Numbered from the stretch's first letter, positions 35,443-45,231 are shown. The stretch: 64,000 nucleotides of DNA from Rhodobacter huangdaonensis (GCF_004022465.1 NZ_SAVA01000010.1:1-64000); one strand, 5' to 3'. The notes: generated from the letters alone by a model not told the origin. Translations and numbers: made by a program.

Positions 35443-36843
35443 TCAGGCCGCCTGATCGTTCACCCTGGCCAAGGTCTCCTCCCGGCCGAGGACATACATC
35501 ATATCGAACACACCGGGGGTCACAGACCGTCCCGCGAGTGCGGCACGCAGGGGAGAGGCCAGCTTGCCGAGTCCGAGGTCTTTCTCCTCCGCAACCTGCT
35601 TCACGATGGCCTCCAGATCTTCGCGCGTCCAGCTAGCATTTTGCAGGCGCGGCGTCAATTCTTTCAGTATACCACGGGATACCGGATCGAGCTGTTTTGC
35701 CGCCTTCTCGTCCACGTCGACCGGCCGCTGCACCAGGGCGAAATGTGCCTTTTCAATGAGTTGCGGGAAGGTCTTCGCGCTCGACTTGATGTAGGGCATT
35801 GCCGCGCGCAGCCCCTTTGCCTGGGTTTCCGTCAGCGCCGGCAGCTCTGCCGCCTCCAGATAGCCCGCGACCTGCGGCATCAGCGCGTCATCATCGGCCA
35901 CAGCCATGTGCCGGCCGCAGATGTTCTCGAGCTTCTTGAAGTCGAGACGCGCCGGCGAGCGGCCGATTCCTTCCAGCTCGAACCAGCTTTTCGCCTGCTC
36001 GTCGGTGAAGAATTCATCATCGCCGTGGCTCCAGCCGAGTCGCGCCAGATAGTTGCGCATCCCCGCCGCCGGATAGCCCATGGCCTGATATTGCTCGAGC
36101 CCGACCGCGCCGTGCCGCTTCGACAGCTTCTTGCCGTCCGGGCCGTGGATCAGCGGGATATGGGCATAGACCGGCACCTCCCAGCCCATGGCATGATAGA
36201 TCTGCATCTGCCGCGCCGCGTTCACCAGGTGGTCGTCGCCGCGGATCACATGGGTCACGCCCATGTCGTGGTCATCGACCACCACCGCCAGCATATAGGT
36301 CGGCGTGCCGTCCGAGCGCAGGCAGACCATGTCGTCGAGCTGGTCGTTGCGCACCGTGACATCGCCCTGCACCTTGTCATGCACCACCGTCGCGCCCTCG
36401 CGCGGCGCCTTCAGCCGGATCACATAGGGGGCATCCGGATAGGTCGCGGGGTCGGCGTCGCGCCAGGGCGAGCAGAACAGCTGCGAGCTGCCCTCGGCCT
36501 TCGCCTTTTCCCGGAACGCCTCGATCTCTTCCTGCGTCGAGAAGCACTTGTAGGCCGCGCCGCGGGCGAGCATCTCGCGCGCCACCTCGGCATGCCGCGG
36601 CACGCGCTCGAACTGGCTGACCACCTCGCCGTCATAATCGAGGCCGAGCCAGTCGAGCCCCTTCAGGATCGCCGCCGTCGCCTCGGGGGTCGAGCGGGCG
36701 CGGTCGGTGTCCTCGATGCGCAGCAGGAAGGTGCCGCCGTGGCCGCGCGCGAAGAGCCAGTTGAACAGCGCCGTGCGGGCCCCGCCGATATGCAGATAGC
36801 CGGTCGGCGAGGGGGCGAAGCGGGTGACGATCTTTTGCGACAT
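35443..36843 (-). CDS. gltX: Glutamyl-tRNA synthetase
   Basis: Charges tRNA-Glu. 466 aa, class I synthetase with the HIGH-type motif GYLHIGGARTALFNWL (residues 15-30) and the KMSKS-type loop GKKLSKRHG (about 238-246). No Cys zinc cluster of the E. coli type is evident. Alphaproteobacteria often carry two gltX paralogues, one tRNA-Glu and one tRNA-Gln specific; which one this is cannot be decided here. Confidence 0.96.
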   Translation of the reverse strand: MSQKIVTRFAPSPTGYLHIGGARTALFNWLFARGHGGTFLLRIEDTDRARSTPEATAAILKGLDWLGLDYDGEVVSQFERVPRHAEVAREMLARGAAYKCFSTQEEIEAFREKAKAEGSSQLFCSPWRDADPATYPDAPYVIRLKAPREGATVVHDKVQGDVTVRNDQLDDMVCLRSDGTPTYMLAVVVDDHDMGVTHVIRGDDHLVNAARQMQIYHAMGWEVPVYAHIPLIHGPDGKKLSKRHGAVGLEQYQAMGYPAAGMRNYLARLGWSHGDDEFFTDEQAKSWFELEGIGRSPARLDFKKLENICGRHMAVADDDALMPQVAGYLEAAELPALTETQAKGLRAAMPYIKSSAKTFPQLIEKAHFALVQRPVDVDEKAAKQLDPVSRGILKELTPRLQNASWTREDLEAIVKQVAEEKDLGLGKLASPLRAALAGRSVTPGVFDMMYVLGREETLARVNDQAA

Positions 36844-36965
36844 CGGGGGCCTTTCTCGCCCGGTCCGGCGGGCGCCGGGAGGGGCGTTGTTAACGATCTG
36901 TAAACCATGCAGCCGATAGGCTGACCTTCGGCGTCTGTCTAAGCGCGGAGGGGCAGAGAAACAAG

Positions 36966-39089
36966 GTGTCCGAGCCGGGGAGCGCGATCACGACCGGGCG
37001 CGCACCGGCGCGCCTGTCCGCGGCGGTGCTGCGGGCGGGGCTGGTGCGGGCGCTCGGCGCGGGGCTCGACGATCCGGCGGCGGCGCTGGTGCGGGCGCGG
37101 CTCGACCTGCCGCTCTGGGCGCCGGTGGCACTTGGCACGGGCATCGGTGCCTGGTTCGCGGCACCCGTCGATCCGCCTGCGGCGCTGCTTGCGGCGCTTG
37201 CCGGACTGGCTTTCGCAGCGGTGCTGATCTGGGCGCGGGGGGCGGAACCGCTGCGCTTTCCCGCCGCCGTTCTTGCGTTGATGGCACTGGGGGGGCTGCT
37301 GGCCGAGGCGCGGGCCGGGGCGGTCGCGGCCCCCGTGCTGCCCTTTCGCTACGACGGCCCGGTCGAGGGGCGGGTGCTGGCCGTCGACCGCTCGTCGCGC
37401 GACCGGATCCGACTGACGCTCGATGCGGTGCAGCTGGCGGACATGGACGCCGCGCGCAGTCCGGCGAAGCTGCGGGTGACGCTGCGCCCCGAGACCTCCG
37501 CGCTGCCCGAACCGGGCGAACGGGTGATGCTGACCGCGAACCTGCAGCCGCCCGCGTCGCCGGCCGAGCCCGGCGCCTGGGATTTTCGCCGCACGGCGTG
37601 GTTCGAGGGGCTGGGGGCGGTCGGTTTCGCCCGCGGCCCGGTGCTGCGCGTGGCGCCCCCCGATCCGGGCGACCGGGCGCTGGCCGGTCACCGGCTGCGG
37701 CTGCGGCTGTCGGCGGCGATGCAGGCGCGGATGCCGGGGCAGGCGGGGGCCGTCGCCGCGGCATTGATGACCGGCGACCGGTCGGGCATTTCCGAGGCGA
37801 CGAATGCAGTGATGCGGGCGGCGAACCTCTATCACATCATCTCGATCTCGGGGCTGCACATGGGGATGCTGGCGGGCTTCGTCTTCGCTGCGCTGCGCTA
37901 TGGCCTCGCCGCCATCGGCCCCTTCGCGCTGATCTGGCCGGTGAAGAAGATCGCGGCGGCGGTGGCGCTCGCGGCCTCGACCTTCTATCTCTGGCTCGCA
38001 GGCGCCGAGGTGGCGACGACCCGCGCCTGGCTGATGACGGCGGTGATGCTGCTTGCGGTGCTGCTCGACCGGCGCGCGATCTCGCTGCGCACGGTGGCGC
38101 TTGCGGCGCTGGTGCTGCTGGTGCTGGAGCCCGAGAGCCTGACCGAGCCGGGCTTCCAGATGTCTTTTGCCGCGACGGTGGCGCTGGTGCTGGCCTTCGG
38201 CCCCTGGGCGCGGATCGCGCCGCGCCTGCCGTGGCTTGTGCGCCCGGTGGCGATGCTGGTGCTGACCTCGCTTGTTGCGGGCTCCGCCACCGCGCCGATC
38301 GCGGCCGCACATTTCGGCCGCGTCGCGGAATACGGGCTGTTGGCGAACCTGCTCGCGGTGCCGGTGATGGGCACGCTGGTGATGCCGGCGGGCGTGATCG
38401 CGGCGCTGCTCGCCCCCCTTGGCCTGGCCGCGCCGGCGCTGTGGGTGATGGAGCAGGGCACGCGCTGGATGATTGTCGTGGCCGGGCGGGTCGCGGCGCT
38501 CGATGGTGCGGTGATTGCCGTGCCGGCGCCGCCCGCCGCGGTGCTGCCGCTGCTGGCGCTTGGTGCGCTGGTGGCGGTTCTTGCGCGCGGGGTGCCGCGG
38601 GTTGCGGGGCTTGCGGCGATGGTCGTGGCGGCGGGGCTGTGGGCCACGGCGAGCCGTCCCGCGCTGCTGATCGCGCCCGAGGGGGCGCTCGTCGGGCTGA
38701 GCACGGCGACCGGCCGGGCGCTGTCGAAGCCCGGCGCGGCCTTCGTTGCCGAAAGCTGGCTCGAGGCCGATGGTGACGCTGCCGCGCCCGAGACCGCCGC
38801 CGCCCGCCCGGGATTTTCCGGCCCGCGCGGGGCGCGGGCGGCCCTGTGGAACGGCCGCGCCGTGGTGCATCTGAGCGGCACCGGCGCGCTTGCGGCGCTG
38901 AGCGCCGTCTGCCACGACGACGCCCTTGTCATTCTGGCGGCTCCCGCACCCGATCCGGCGCCCGTAGGCTGCGAGATCTGGGACCGGGACCGGCTGCGCG
39001 CGGGCGGCGTGGCCTTTGCCGCCGATGGCCGGCAGATCGGGCCGGGGCAGGGCGCGCGGCGCTGGACCGGGCGCCCGCGTCGTCAGTAG
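36966..39089 (+). CDS. comEC: ComEC/Rec2-family membrane protein
   Basis: 707-aa inner-membrane channel homologue for DNA uptake. N-terminal DUF4131 region (about 45-230), then the Competence domain with ISISGLHMGMLAGF and about nine membrane segments (about 275-545). The C-terminal 140 residues lack the metallo-beta-lactamase HxHxDH motif of long ComEC proteins. Start is a GTG at 36966; it is divergent from gltX. The 3' end overlaps the convergent lexA by 7 bases. Confidence 0.85.
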   Translation: MSEPGSAITTGRAPARLSAAVLRAGLVRALGAGLDDPAAALVRARLDLPLWAPVALGTGIGAWFAAPVDPPAALLAALAGLAFAAVLIWARGAEPLRFPAAVLALMALGGLLAEARAGAVAAPVLPFRYDGPVEGRVLAVDRSSRDRIRLTLDAVQLADMDAARSPAKLRVTLRPETSALPEPGERVMLTANLQPPASPAEPGAWDFRRTAWFEGLGAVGFARGPVLRVAPPDPGDRALAGHRLRLRLSAAMQARMPGQAGAVAAALMTGDRSGISEATNAVMRAANLYHIISISGLHMGMLAGFVFAALRYGLAAIGPFALIWPVKKIAAAVALAASTFYLWLAGAEVATTRAWLMTAVMLLAVLLDRRAISLRTVALAALVLLVLEPESLTEPGFQMSFAATVALVLAFGPWARIAPRLPWLVRPVAMLVLTSLVAGSATAPIAAAHFGRVAEYGLLANLLAVPVMGTLVMPAGVIAALLAPLGLAAPALWVMEQGTRWMIVVAGRVAALDGAVIAVPAPPAAVLPLLALGALVAVLARGVPRVAGLAAMVVAAGLWATASRPALLIAPEGALVGLSTATGRALSKPGAAFVAESWLEADGDAAAPETAAARPGFSGPRGARAALWNGRAVVHLSGTGALAALSAVCHDDALVILAAPAPDPAPVGCEIWDRDRLRAGGVAFAADGRQIGPGQGARRWTGRPRRQ

Positions 39090-39775
39090 CTGCGGATCAG
39101 CCCGACAAGCCGGCCCTGCACCTTGACCTGATCCTCGCGCAGCATCCGGGTTTCATACTCGGGGTTCGCCGCCTCGAGCGCGATCATCCCGCCGCGGCGC
39201 AGATAGCGCTTCAGCGTCGCCTCGTGCCCGTCGACCAGCGCCACCACGATATCGCCGTTGTCGGCCGTGCCCTGCTCGCGGATCACCACGATGTCGCCGT
39301 CATTGATGCCAATGCCGATCATCGAATCGCCCCGCACCTCGAGCGCGTAATGCTCGCCCCGCCCCGAAAGCATCGAGCCCGGCACCGCGATGTGGTGCGA
39401 GACCTCGGCGATCGCCTCGATCGGCACGCCGGCGGCGATCCGCCCCATCACCGGAAGTTCCAGCGCATGCACCGCCTCGACCGGCAGCGCGGCGCGCGGC
39501 GGCGCCACCTTCTCGCCCTCGATCACCCGCGGCGTGAAGCCGGGCTTTGCCGTCTCCATCGCCTCGGGCAGTTTCACGATCTCGATCGCGCGGGCCCGGT
39601 GCGCAAGGCGGCGGATGAAGCCGCGCTCCTCGAGTGCGGTGATCAGCCGGTGGATCCCCGACTTCGAGCGCAGGGCGAGCGCGTCCTTCATTTCGTCGAA
39701 GGAGGGCGGCACGCCGTCGCGTGCCACCCGCTTCTGGATGAAATCCAGCAATTCCATTTGCTTGCGCGTCAGCAT
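39083..39775 (-). CDS. lexA: SOS repressor LexA
   Basis: 230-aa repressor of the SOS regulon. N-terminal winged helix-turn-helix (1-65, TRKQMELLDFIQKR, DALALRSKSGIHRLI), Ala115-Gly116 self-cleavage site in GRIAAGVPIE, and the Ser151/Lys189 dyad (GDSM; ATLKRY). Autoregulation is strongly indicated by three GTTC half-sites directly upstream. The 3' end overlaps comEC by 7 bases. Confidence 0.97.
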   Translation of the reverse strand: MLTRKQMELLDFIQKRVARDGVPPSFDEMKDALALRSKSGIHRLITALEERGFIRRLAHRARAIEIVKLPEAMETAKPGFTPRVIEGEKVAPPRAALPVEAVHALELPVMGRIAAGVPIEAIAEVSHHIAVPGSMLSGRGEHYALEVRGDSMIGIGINDGDIVVIREQGTADNGDIVVALVDGHEATLKRYLRRGGMIALEAANPEYETRMLREDQVKVQGRLVGLIRSY

Positions 39776-39795
39776 CGGCGGTGCATCCCGGTTTT

Positions 39796-39821
39796 GTTCG
39801 CGGTGAGTTCACATTAAGTTC
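39796..39821. promoter_or_regulatory. Overlapping LexA boxes (three GTTC half-sites)
   Basis: GTTC at 39796, 39807 and 39818, each pair separated by 7 bases, giving two overlapping copies of the alphaproteobacterial SOS box GTTC-N7-GTTC. The site ends about 20 bases before the lexA start. Confidence 0.9.
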
Positions 39822-39910
39822 TAACCCCGTTCCGCGCTCCGGTCAAGATTTGCCCTGCGCCGGGGCCCGCGGGGCTTGACCGGCCCGCGCCGCCGCCCTA
39901 GAGGCCGGCC

Positions 39911-40639
39911 ATGAGCGACGAGAGCGAACATCCCGAGGCAGCGGACGGCGACACCAGCCGGCCCGAATGGCGCAACTTCTACGGCCGCATCCGCGGCAAG
40001 ACGATGCGCGCCTCGCAAAAGACCTATCTCAGCGAGGATCTCGACAGCCTGCGCCCGCGCGGCATCACCCGGGCCGAGAACCCGGCGCGCGAGGTGATCG
40101 ACCCGGCCACCATCTTCGGCAACGATGCGCCGATCTGGCTCGAGGTCGGTTTCGGCGGCGGCGAGCATCTGGTGCATATGGCGGCAACCTATCCGCAGGT
40201 GAACATCATCGGCGCCGAGCCCTTCATCAACGGCGTGGCGATGCTTCTGGGCAAGATCCGCGCCGCCGAGGTGACGAACCTCGCCGTGCATCCGGGCGAC
40301 GCGCGCGACCTGATGGACGTGCTGCCCGAGGGCAGCATCGCCAGAGCCTTCCTGAACTACCCCGACCCCTGGCCGAAACGGCGCCACCACCGCCGGCGCT
40401 TCGTGACGGCCGATCATCTCATGCCGCTCGCCCGGGTGATGGCGCCGGGCGCCGAGTTCCGCGTCGCGACCGACATCCCGAGCTACATGGCCCAGGCCCT
40501 GCGCGAGGTGCCGAAGGCGGGCTTCGAGCTTGTCGCCCATTCCGGCACGCCCTGGAGCGACTGGATCTCGACCCGCTACGAGCAGAAGGCGCTGCGCGAG
40601 GGCCGCACCCCCGATTACGCCACCTTCCGCCGGCTCTGA
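39911..40639 (+). CDS. trmB: tRNA (guanine-N7)-methyltransferase
   Basis: Forms m7G46 in tRNA. 242 aa with the N-terminal RNFYGRIRGKTMR, SAM-binding WLEVGFGGGEHLVHMA, NIIGAEPFINGVA, the diagnostic LNYPDPWPKRRHHRRRF (about 148-164) and EQKALREGRTPDYATFRRL at the end. In many relatives it sits beside metK; here it lies by lexA and aroA. Confidence 0.96.
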   Translation: MSDESEHPEAADGDTSRPEWRNFYGRIRGKTMRASQKTYLSEDLDSLRPRGITRAENPAREVIDPATIFGNDAPIWLEVGFGGGEHLVHMAATYPQVNIIGAEPFINGVAMLLGKIRAAEVTNLAVHPGDARDLMDVLPEGSIARAFLNYPDPWPKRRHHRRRFVTADHLMPLARVMAPGAEFRVATDIPSYMAQALREVPKAGFELVAHSGTPWSDWISTRYEQKALREGRTPDYATFRRL

Positions 40640-40729
40640 GCACGCGGCAATTTGCACCGCGCGCAGGCCGGGGGCTTTCGCGGGCGCGCGCGCTGCGCTA
40701 ACAGGGGCCGATCTTTCAGGGAGGTTTCC

Positions 40730-42076
40730 ATGTCCGGCCACGGCGATCCGATCCGCATGACCGCGCGCAAGAGCGCCGCGCTTTCCGGCGTGGCCGAGGT
40801 GCCCGGCGACAAGTCGATCTCGCATCGCGCGCTGATCCTTGGCGCGCTCTCGGTCGGCACCACCAAGATCACCGGCCTGCTCGAGGGGCAGGACGTGCTC
40901 GACACGGCGAAGGCGATGGCGGCCTTCGGCGCCGGCGTGACGCGCGAGGGCGCGGGGGCGTGGACGGTCGAGGGCGTGGGGGTGGGCGGTTTCGCCGAGC
41001 CCGCCGAGGTGATCGACTGCGGCAATTCCGGCACCGGGGTGCGGCTCATCATGGGCGCGATGGCGACCTCGCCGATCACCGCGACCTTCACCGGCGACGC
41101 CTCGCTCCGCAAGCGGCCGATGGGGCGGGTGACCGATCCGCTGGCGCTCTTCGGCGCGCGTGCCTATGGCCGCGCCGGTGGCCGGCTGCCGATGACCGTG
41201 GTCGGCGCGGCCGAGCCGGTGCCGGTGACCTATGCGACGCCGATGGCCTCGGCGCAGGTGAAATCGGCGGTGCTGCTCGCCGGCCTCAACGCGCCCGGCC
41301 AGACCGTGGTGATCGAGAAGACCGCGACCCGCGACCATACCGAGCGGATGCTGCGCGGCTTCGGCGCCGAGGTCAGCGTCGAGGCAACCCCCGAGGGCAA
41401 CCGCATCACCCTGACCGGCCAGCCCGAGCTGCGCGGCCAGACCGTTGCGGTGCCGCGCGACCCGTCGTCGGCCGCCTTCCCGGTCTGCGCGGCGCTGATC
41501 GTGCCGGGCTCGGACATCCTTGTCCCGGGCGTCAGCCAGAACCCGACCCGCAATGGCCTGTTCCTGACCCTGCGCGAGATGGGCGCCGACATCAGCTTCG
41601 AGAACGAACGCGAGGAGGGCGGCGAGCCCGTCGCCGACCTGCGCGTGCGCTTTTCCGAGCTCACTGGAATCGAGGTGCCGGCCGCGCGCGCCGCAAGCCA
41701 GATCGACGAATACCCGGTGCTGGCGGCGGTTGCGGCCTGCGCGCGCGGCACCACGGTGATGCGCGGCGTGCACGAGCTGCGGGTGAAGGAAAGCGACCGC
41801 ATCGACGCGATGGCGCGCGGGCTCGAGGCCTGCGGCGTCACCGTCGAGGAAGACGACGACACGCTGATCGTGCATGGCCTCGGCCCCGATGGCGTGCCGG
41901 GCGGCGCGACGGTCGCCACCCATATCGACCACCGCATCGCGATGAGCTTCCTGGTGCTCGGCCTTGCCGCGCGCGCGCCGATTTCGGTCGACGACGGCTC
42001 GCCGATCGCCACCTCCTTCCCGGTGTTCGAGCCGCTGATGCGCGGGCTTGGCGCCGGGATCGTTCGGGAAGGCTGA
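40730..42076 (+). CDS. aroA: 3-phosphoshikimate 1-carboxyvinyltransferase (EPSP synthase)
   Basis: Sixth step of the shikimate pathway. 448 aa: VPGDKSISHRALILGAL, DCGNSGTGVRLIMGAMA, ASLRKRPMGRV, ATRDHTERMLRGFGAEV and RVKESDRIDAMARGL are all conserved substrate-binding segments. The pattern at residues about 98-106 is of the class II-like alphaproteobacterial type but with Gly where the CP4 enzyme has Ala. GGGAGG precedes the ATG at 40730. Part of the classical aroA-cmk-rpsA cluster. Confidence 0.96.
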   Translation: MSGHGDPIRMTARKSAALSGVAEVPGDKSISHRALILGALSVGTTKITGLLEGQDVLDTAKAMAAFGAGVTREGAGAWTVEGVGVGGFAEPAEVIDCGNSGTGVRLIMGAMATSPITATFTGDASLRKRPMGRVTDPLALFGARAYGRAGGRLPMTVVGAAEPVPVTYATPMASAQVKSAVLLAGLNAPGQTVVIEKTATRDHTERMLRGFGAEVSVEATPEGNRITLTGQPELRGQTVAVPRDPSSAAFPVCAALIVPGSDILVPGVSQNPTRNGLFLTLREMGADISFENEREEGGEPVADLRVRFSELTGIEVPAARAASQIDEYPVLAAVAACARGTTVMRGVHELRVKESDRIDAMARGLEACGVTVEEDDDTLIVHGLGPDGVPGGATVATHIDHRIAMSFLVLGLAARAPISVDDGSPIATSFPVFEPLMRGLGAGIVREG

Positions 42077-42097
42077 GAGCAAGGACGCCTCCGGCGG

Positions 42098-42161
42098 GAG
42101 TATTTGGGCAAGGAAAAGCCCGGGATCTTTGCGCCCCGGCGTTTTCTTGGGTCAAATACTC
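42098..42161. repeat. REP-like inverted repeat, short copy 4
   Basis: GAGTATTTGGGCAAGGAAAA (from 42098) and TTTTCTTGGGTCAAATACTC (ending 42161) form a long imperfect hairpin in the 122-base gap between aroA and cmk. The GTATTT core resembles copy 3; outer GC-rich arms are missing. Confidence 0.6.
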
Positions 42162-42198
42162 GAAAAGCGACCGCGGGGCCGGGACAGAGGGGAAACGC

Positions 42199-42783
42199 AT
42201 GAGATTTACCGTGGCGATCGACGGGCCGGCGGCGGCCGGCAAGGGCACGATCTCGCGTGCCGTGGCCGCGCGCTTCGGCTTTGCCCATCTCGACACCGGG
42301 GCGCTCTATCGTGCCGTCGGCGTGAAGGGCGGCGACCCGGTCGCGGCGGCGCGCGGGCTGACGGCCGGGGACCTTGCGCGTGACGATCTGCGCACGCTCG
42401 AGGCGGGGCAGGCGGCCTCGCGCATCGCGGTGATCCCCGAGGTGCGGCAGGCGCTTCTCGACTTCCAGCGCGCCTTTGCCCGGCGCGAGGGCGGCGCGGT
42501 GCTCGACGGGCGCGACATCGGCACGGTGATCTGCCCCGGGGCCGAGGTGAAGCTGTTCGTCACCGCCTCGCCCGAGGTGCGCGCGCACCGGCGCTGGCTC
42601 GAGGTGGGCGGCGACGAGGCGCGGGTGCTGGCCGAGGTGAAGGAGCGCGACGCGCGCGACATGAACCGCGCCGATGCGCCGCTGAAGCCCGCGGCGGATG
42701 CCATGGTGCTCGACACCTCCGAGATGTCGATCGACGAGGCGGTGGCGGCCGCGATCGCGCATATCGAGGCCCTGCGCGGCTGA
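42199..42783 (+). CDS. cmk: (d)CMP kinase
   Basis: Phosphorylates CMP and dCMP. 194 aa with a P-loop AIDGPAAAGKGT (residues 6-17), HLDTGALYRAVG, DGRDIGTVICPGA and a short version of the CMP-binding insert (RDMNRADAPLKPA). GAGGGGAAA precedes the ATG. Follows aroA and precedes rpsA, as in many bacteria, with a secreted hypothetical gene in between. Confidence 0.95.
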   Translation: MRFTVAIDGPAAAGKGTISRAVAARFGFAHLDTGALYRAVGVKGGDPVAAARGLTAGDLARDDLRTLEAGQAASRIAVIPEVRQALLDFQRAFARREGGAVLDGRDIGTVICPGAEVKLFVTASPEVRAHRRWLEVGGDEARVLAEVKERDARDMNRADAPLKPAADAMVLDTSEMSIDEAVAAAIAHIEALRG

Positions 42784-42819
42784 CTTCACAACCGGGCGGG
42801 GCAGGCGCATGATGCGGCG

Positions 42820-43392
42820 ATGATGCGCCACCTGTCCCTTGCAATCCTTCTTGCCGTTCTGGCGCTGCCCGCGGTGGCGCTCGAGCGCCCCGAAGGGTTG
42901 CTGTGGAACCACTCCGGCCTGCCGCTGACCCTGCCGCTGCAGGTGAAAAGCGATCCGGGAACGGACCTTTATCTGCAGCTTTCCGACCCCGCGACCGGGC
43001 AGGCGGTGCTTGCGGCCTATGTCCGCGGCGGCGCGTTCTTCCGCGTGCTGGTGCCGCCCGGTCGCTGGGCGCTGACATTCGCGCGCGGGCAGGACTGGCA
43101 GGGCGAGGACGGGCTTTTCGGCGCCGCGACCGAGGTGATCGCGCTGCCCGGGCCGCTCGTTTTCCACACCGAGGGCGCGGCGCGCAAGAGCGGCCATCTG
43201 ATCGACCTGCGCGGCGCAGGCCCGGTTTTGCGCGACATCGGCCTGTGCCAGCGCCGCGCGCTCGATCCGGAAACCCTGTCGGGCTCCTGGGCACGGAAGC
43301 ACCCGCACGGGCTGCCGGACCCGCGCGAGCCCGGCCCCTTCACCACGCCGCGCTACGATCTGCGCAGTCATTTCTGCGACGATGCGGGCTGA
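42820..43392 (+). CDS. Secreted hypothetical protein
   Basis: 190 aa; not recognised. Signal peptide MMRHLSLAILLAVLALPAVA with cleavage expected after AVA. The mature part is beta-rich (LPLQVKSDPGTDLYLQLSD, RVLVPPGRWALTFARG) with two Cys (about 142 and 186) that could form a disulfide. It lies 36 bases after cmk on the same strand and is probably co-transcribed with it. Confidence 0.7.
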   Translation: MMRHLSLAILLAVLALPAVALERPEGLLWNHSGLPLTLPLQVKSDPGTDLYLQLSDPATGQAVLAAYVRGGAFFRVLVPPGRWALTFARGQDWQGEDGLFGAATEVIALPGPLVFHTEGAARKSGHLIDLRGAGPVLRDIGLCQRRALDPETLSGSWARKHPHGLPDPREPGPFTTPRYDLRSHFCDDAG

Positions 43393-43551
43393 GGCCGCGC
43401 CGAAACTCCTTGCTCCACAGGCGAATTGCGCCTATATCGCCCCCGACCGAGGGGGGCAGACGGCTGTCTGCACCCGCCTCGGCGTATCCACAAAAGACCG
43501 GCGGAGCCAACCGTCAGGCCAGTGAAACACACGCAAAGGAAACTGAAACGC

Positions 43552-45231
43552 ATGTGCGCTAAAGCGACTATGGAAGAATTCGAGGCCCTTCTGAACGAAA
43601 GCCTCGAGATCGATACCCCCCAGGAGGGTTCGGTCGTCAAGGGCAAGGTCATCGCCATCGAGGCGGGCCAGGCCATCATCGACGTCGGCTACAAGATGGA
43701 AGGCCGCGTCGACCTGAAGGAATTCGCCAACCCGGGTGAGGCCCCCACGATCGCCGTCGGCGACGAAGTGGAAGTGTACCTCGACCGCGTTGAAAACGCC
43801 CGTGGCGAGGCCGTGATCTCGCGCGAGAAAGCCCGCCGCGAAGAGGCCTGGGACCGTCTCGAGAAGGCCTATGCCAGCGAAGAGCGCGTCGAAGGCGCCA
43901 TCTTTGGCCGCGTCAAGGGTGGCTTCACCGTCGATCTCGGCGGCGCCGTGGCCTTCCTGCCCGGCTCGCAGGTCGATGTGCGCCCGGTGCGCGACGCCGG
44001 CCCGCTCATGGGTCTCAAGCAGCCGTTCCAGATCCTCAAGATGGACCGTCGTCGTGGCAACATCGTTGTCTCGCGTCGTGCGATCCTCGAAGAGAGCCGT
44101 GCCGAACAGCGCGCCGAAGTCATCTCGAACCTCACCGAAGGCCAGGTGGTCGACGGCGTGGTCAAGAACATCACCGAATACGGTGCCTTCGTTGACCTCG
44201 GCGGTGTCGACGGTCTGCTCCATGTCACCGACATGGCGTGGCGCCGCGTGAACCACCCGTCGGAGATCCTGTCGATCGGCGAGACCGTCAAGGTCCAGGT
44301 CGTCAAGATCAACAAGGAAACCCACCGCATCTCGCTCGGCATGAAGCAGCTGCAGAACGATCCGTGGGATTCGGTCGAAGCCAAGTTCCCGATCGGTTCG
44401 GTGCACAAGGGCCGCGTCACCAACATCACCGACTACGGCGCGTTCGTCGAGCTGGAAGCCGGTGTCGAGGGCCTCGTTCACGTCTCGGAAATGTCCTGGA
44501 CCAAGAAGAACGTGCACCCCGGCAAGATCGTCTCGACCTCGCAGGAAGTGGACGTCATGGTGCTGGAGATCGACACCGCGAAGCGTCGCGTGTCGCTCGG
44601 CCTCAAGCAGTGCATGCGCAACCCGTGGGAAGTCTTCGCCGAGACCCATCCGGTCGGCTCGGTGATCGAGGGCGAAGTGAAGAACATCACCGAATTCGGT
44701 CTGTTCATCGGTCTCGACAACGACATCGACGGCATGGTGCACCTCTCCGACCTGTCGTGGGACAAGCGCGGCGAGGAAGCGATCCAGGACTACCGCAAGG
44801 GCGACGTGGTCAAGGCCGCGGTCACCGAGGTGGACATCGAGAAAGAGCGGATCTCGCTCTCGATCAAGGCGCTCGACGCCGACACCTTCTCGGATGCGGT
44901 TGACGGCGTGAAGCGCGGCTCGGTGATCACCGTTGCCGTGACCGCGATCGAAGACGGCGGCATCGAGGTCGAATACAACGGCATGAAGTCCTTCATCCGT
45001 CGTTCGGACCTCGCCCGCGACCGTGCCGATCAGCGCCCCGAGCGGTTCCAGGTTGGCGACAAGGTCGACGTGCGCGTCGTCAACGTCGACAGCAAGACCC
45101 GCAAGCTCGGCGTGTCGATCAAGGCGCGCGAGATCGCCGAAGAGAAGGAAGCCGTGGAACAGTACGGCTCGTCCGACTCGGGCGCCTCGCTCGGCGACAT
45201 CCTGGGCGCTGCGCTCAAGAGCCGCGAGTAA
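43552..45231 (+). CDS. rpsA: 30S ribosomal protein S1
   Basis: 559-aa mRNA-binding ribosomal protein with six S1 (OB-fold) domains, at about residues 20-90, 105-175, 190-260, 275-345, 360-430 and 450-520 (repeated GVVKNITEYGAFVDL, GRVTNITDYGAFVEL, GEVKNITEFGLFIGL). Codon use is visibly more biased than in neighbours, as expected of a highly expressed gene. Start at 43552 with AAAGGAAAC upstream. Ends at a strong terminator. Confidence 0.97.
   Translation: MCAKATMEEFEALLNESLEIDTPQEGSVVKGKVIAIEAGQAIIDVGYKMEGRVDLKEFANPGEAPTIAVGDEVEVYLDRVENARGEAVISREKARREEAWDRLEKAYASEERVEGAIFGRVKGGFTVDLGGAVAFLPGSQVDVRPVRDAGPLMGLKQPFQILKMDRRRGNIVVSRRAILEESRAEQRAEVISNLTEGQVVDGVVKNITEYGAFVDLGGVDGLLHVTDMAWRRVNHPSEILSIGETVKVQVVKINKETHRISLGMKQLQNDPWDSVEAKFPIGSVHKGRVTNITDYGAFVELEAGVEGLVHVSEMSWTKKNVHPGKIVSTSQEVDVMVLEIDTAKRRVSLGLKQCMRNPWEVFAETHPVGSVIEGEVKNITEFGLFIGLDNDIDGMVHLSDLSWDKRGEEAIQDYRKGDVVKAAVTEVDIEKERISLSIKALDADTFSDAVDGVKRGSVITVAVTAIEDGGIEVEYNGMKSFIRRSDLARDRADQRPERFQVGDKVDVRVVNVDSKTRKLGVSIKAREIAEEKEAVEQYGSSDSGASLGDILGAALKSRE

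Noticed and set aside
36939..38915. Open frame of about 660 codons on the minus strand
   Set aside because: Antisense to comEC; Arg/His/Gln-rich with no motifs.
39821..42082. Open frame of about 750 codons on the minus strand
   Set aside because: Antisense to trmB and aroA, both unmistakable; composition typical of shadow frames.
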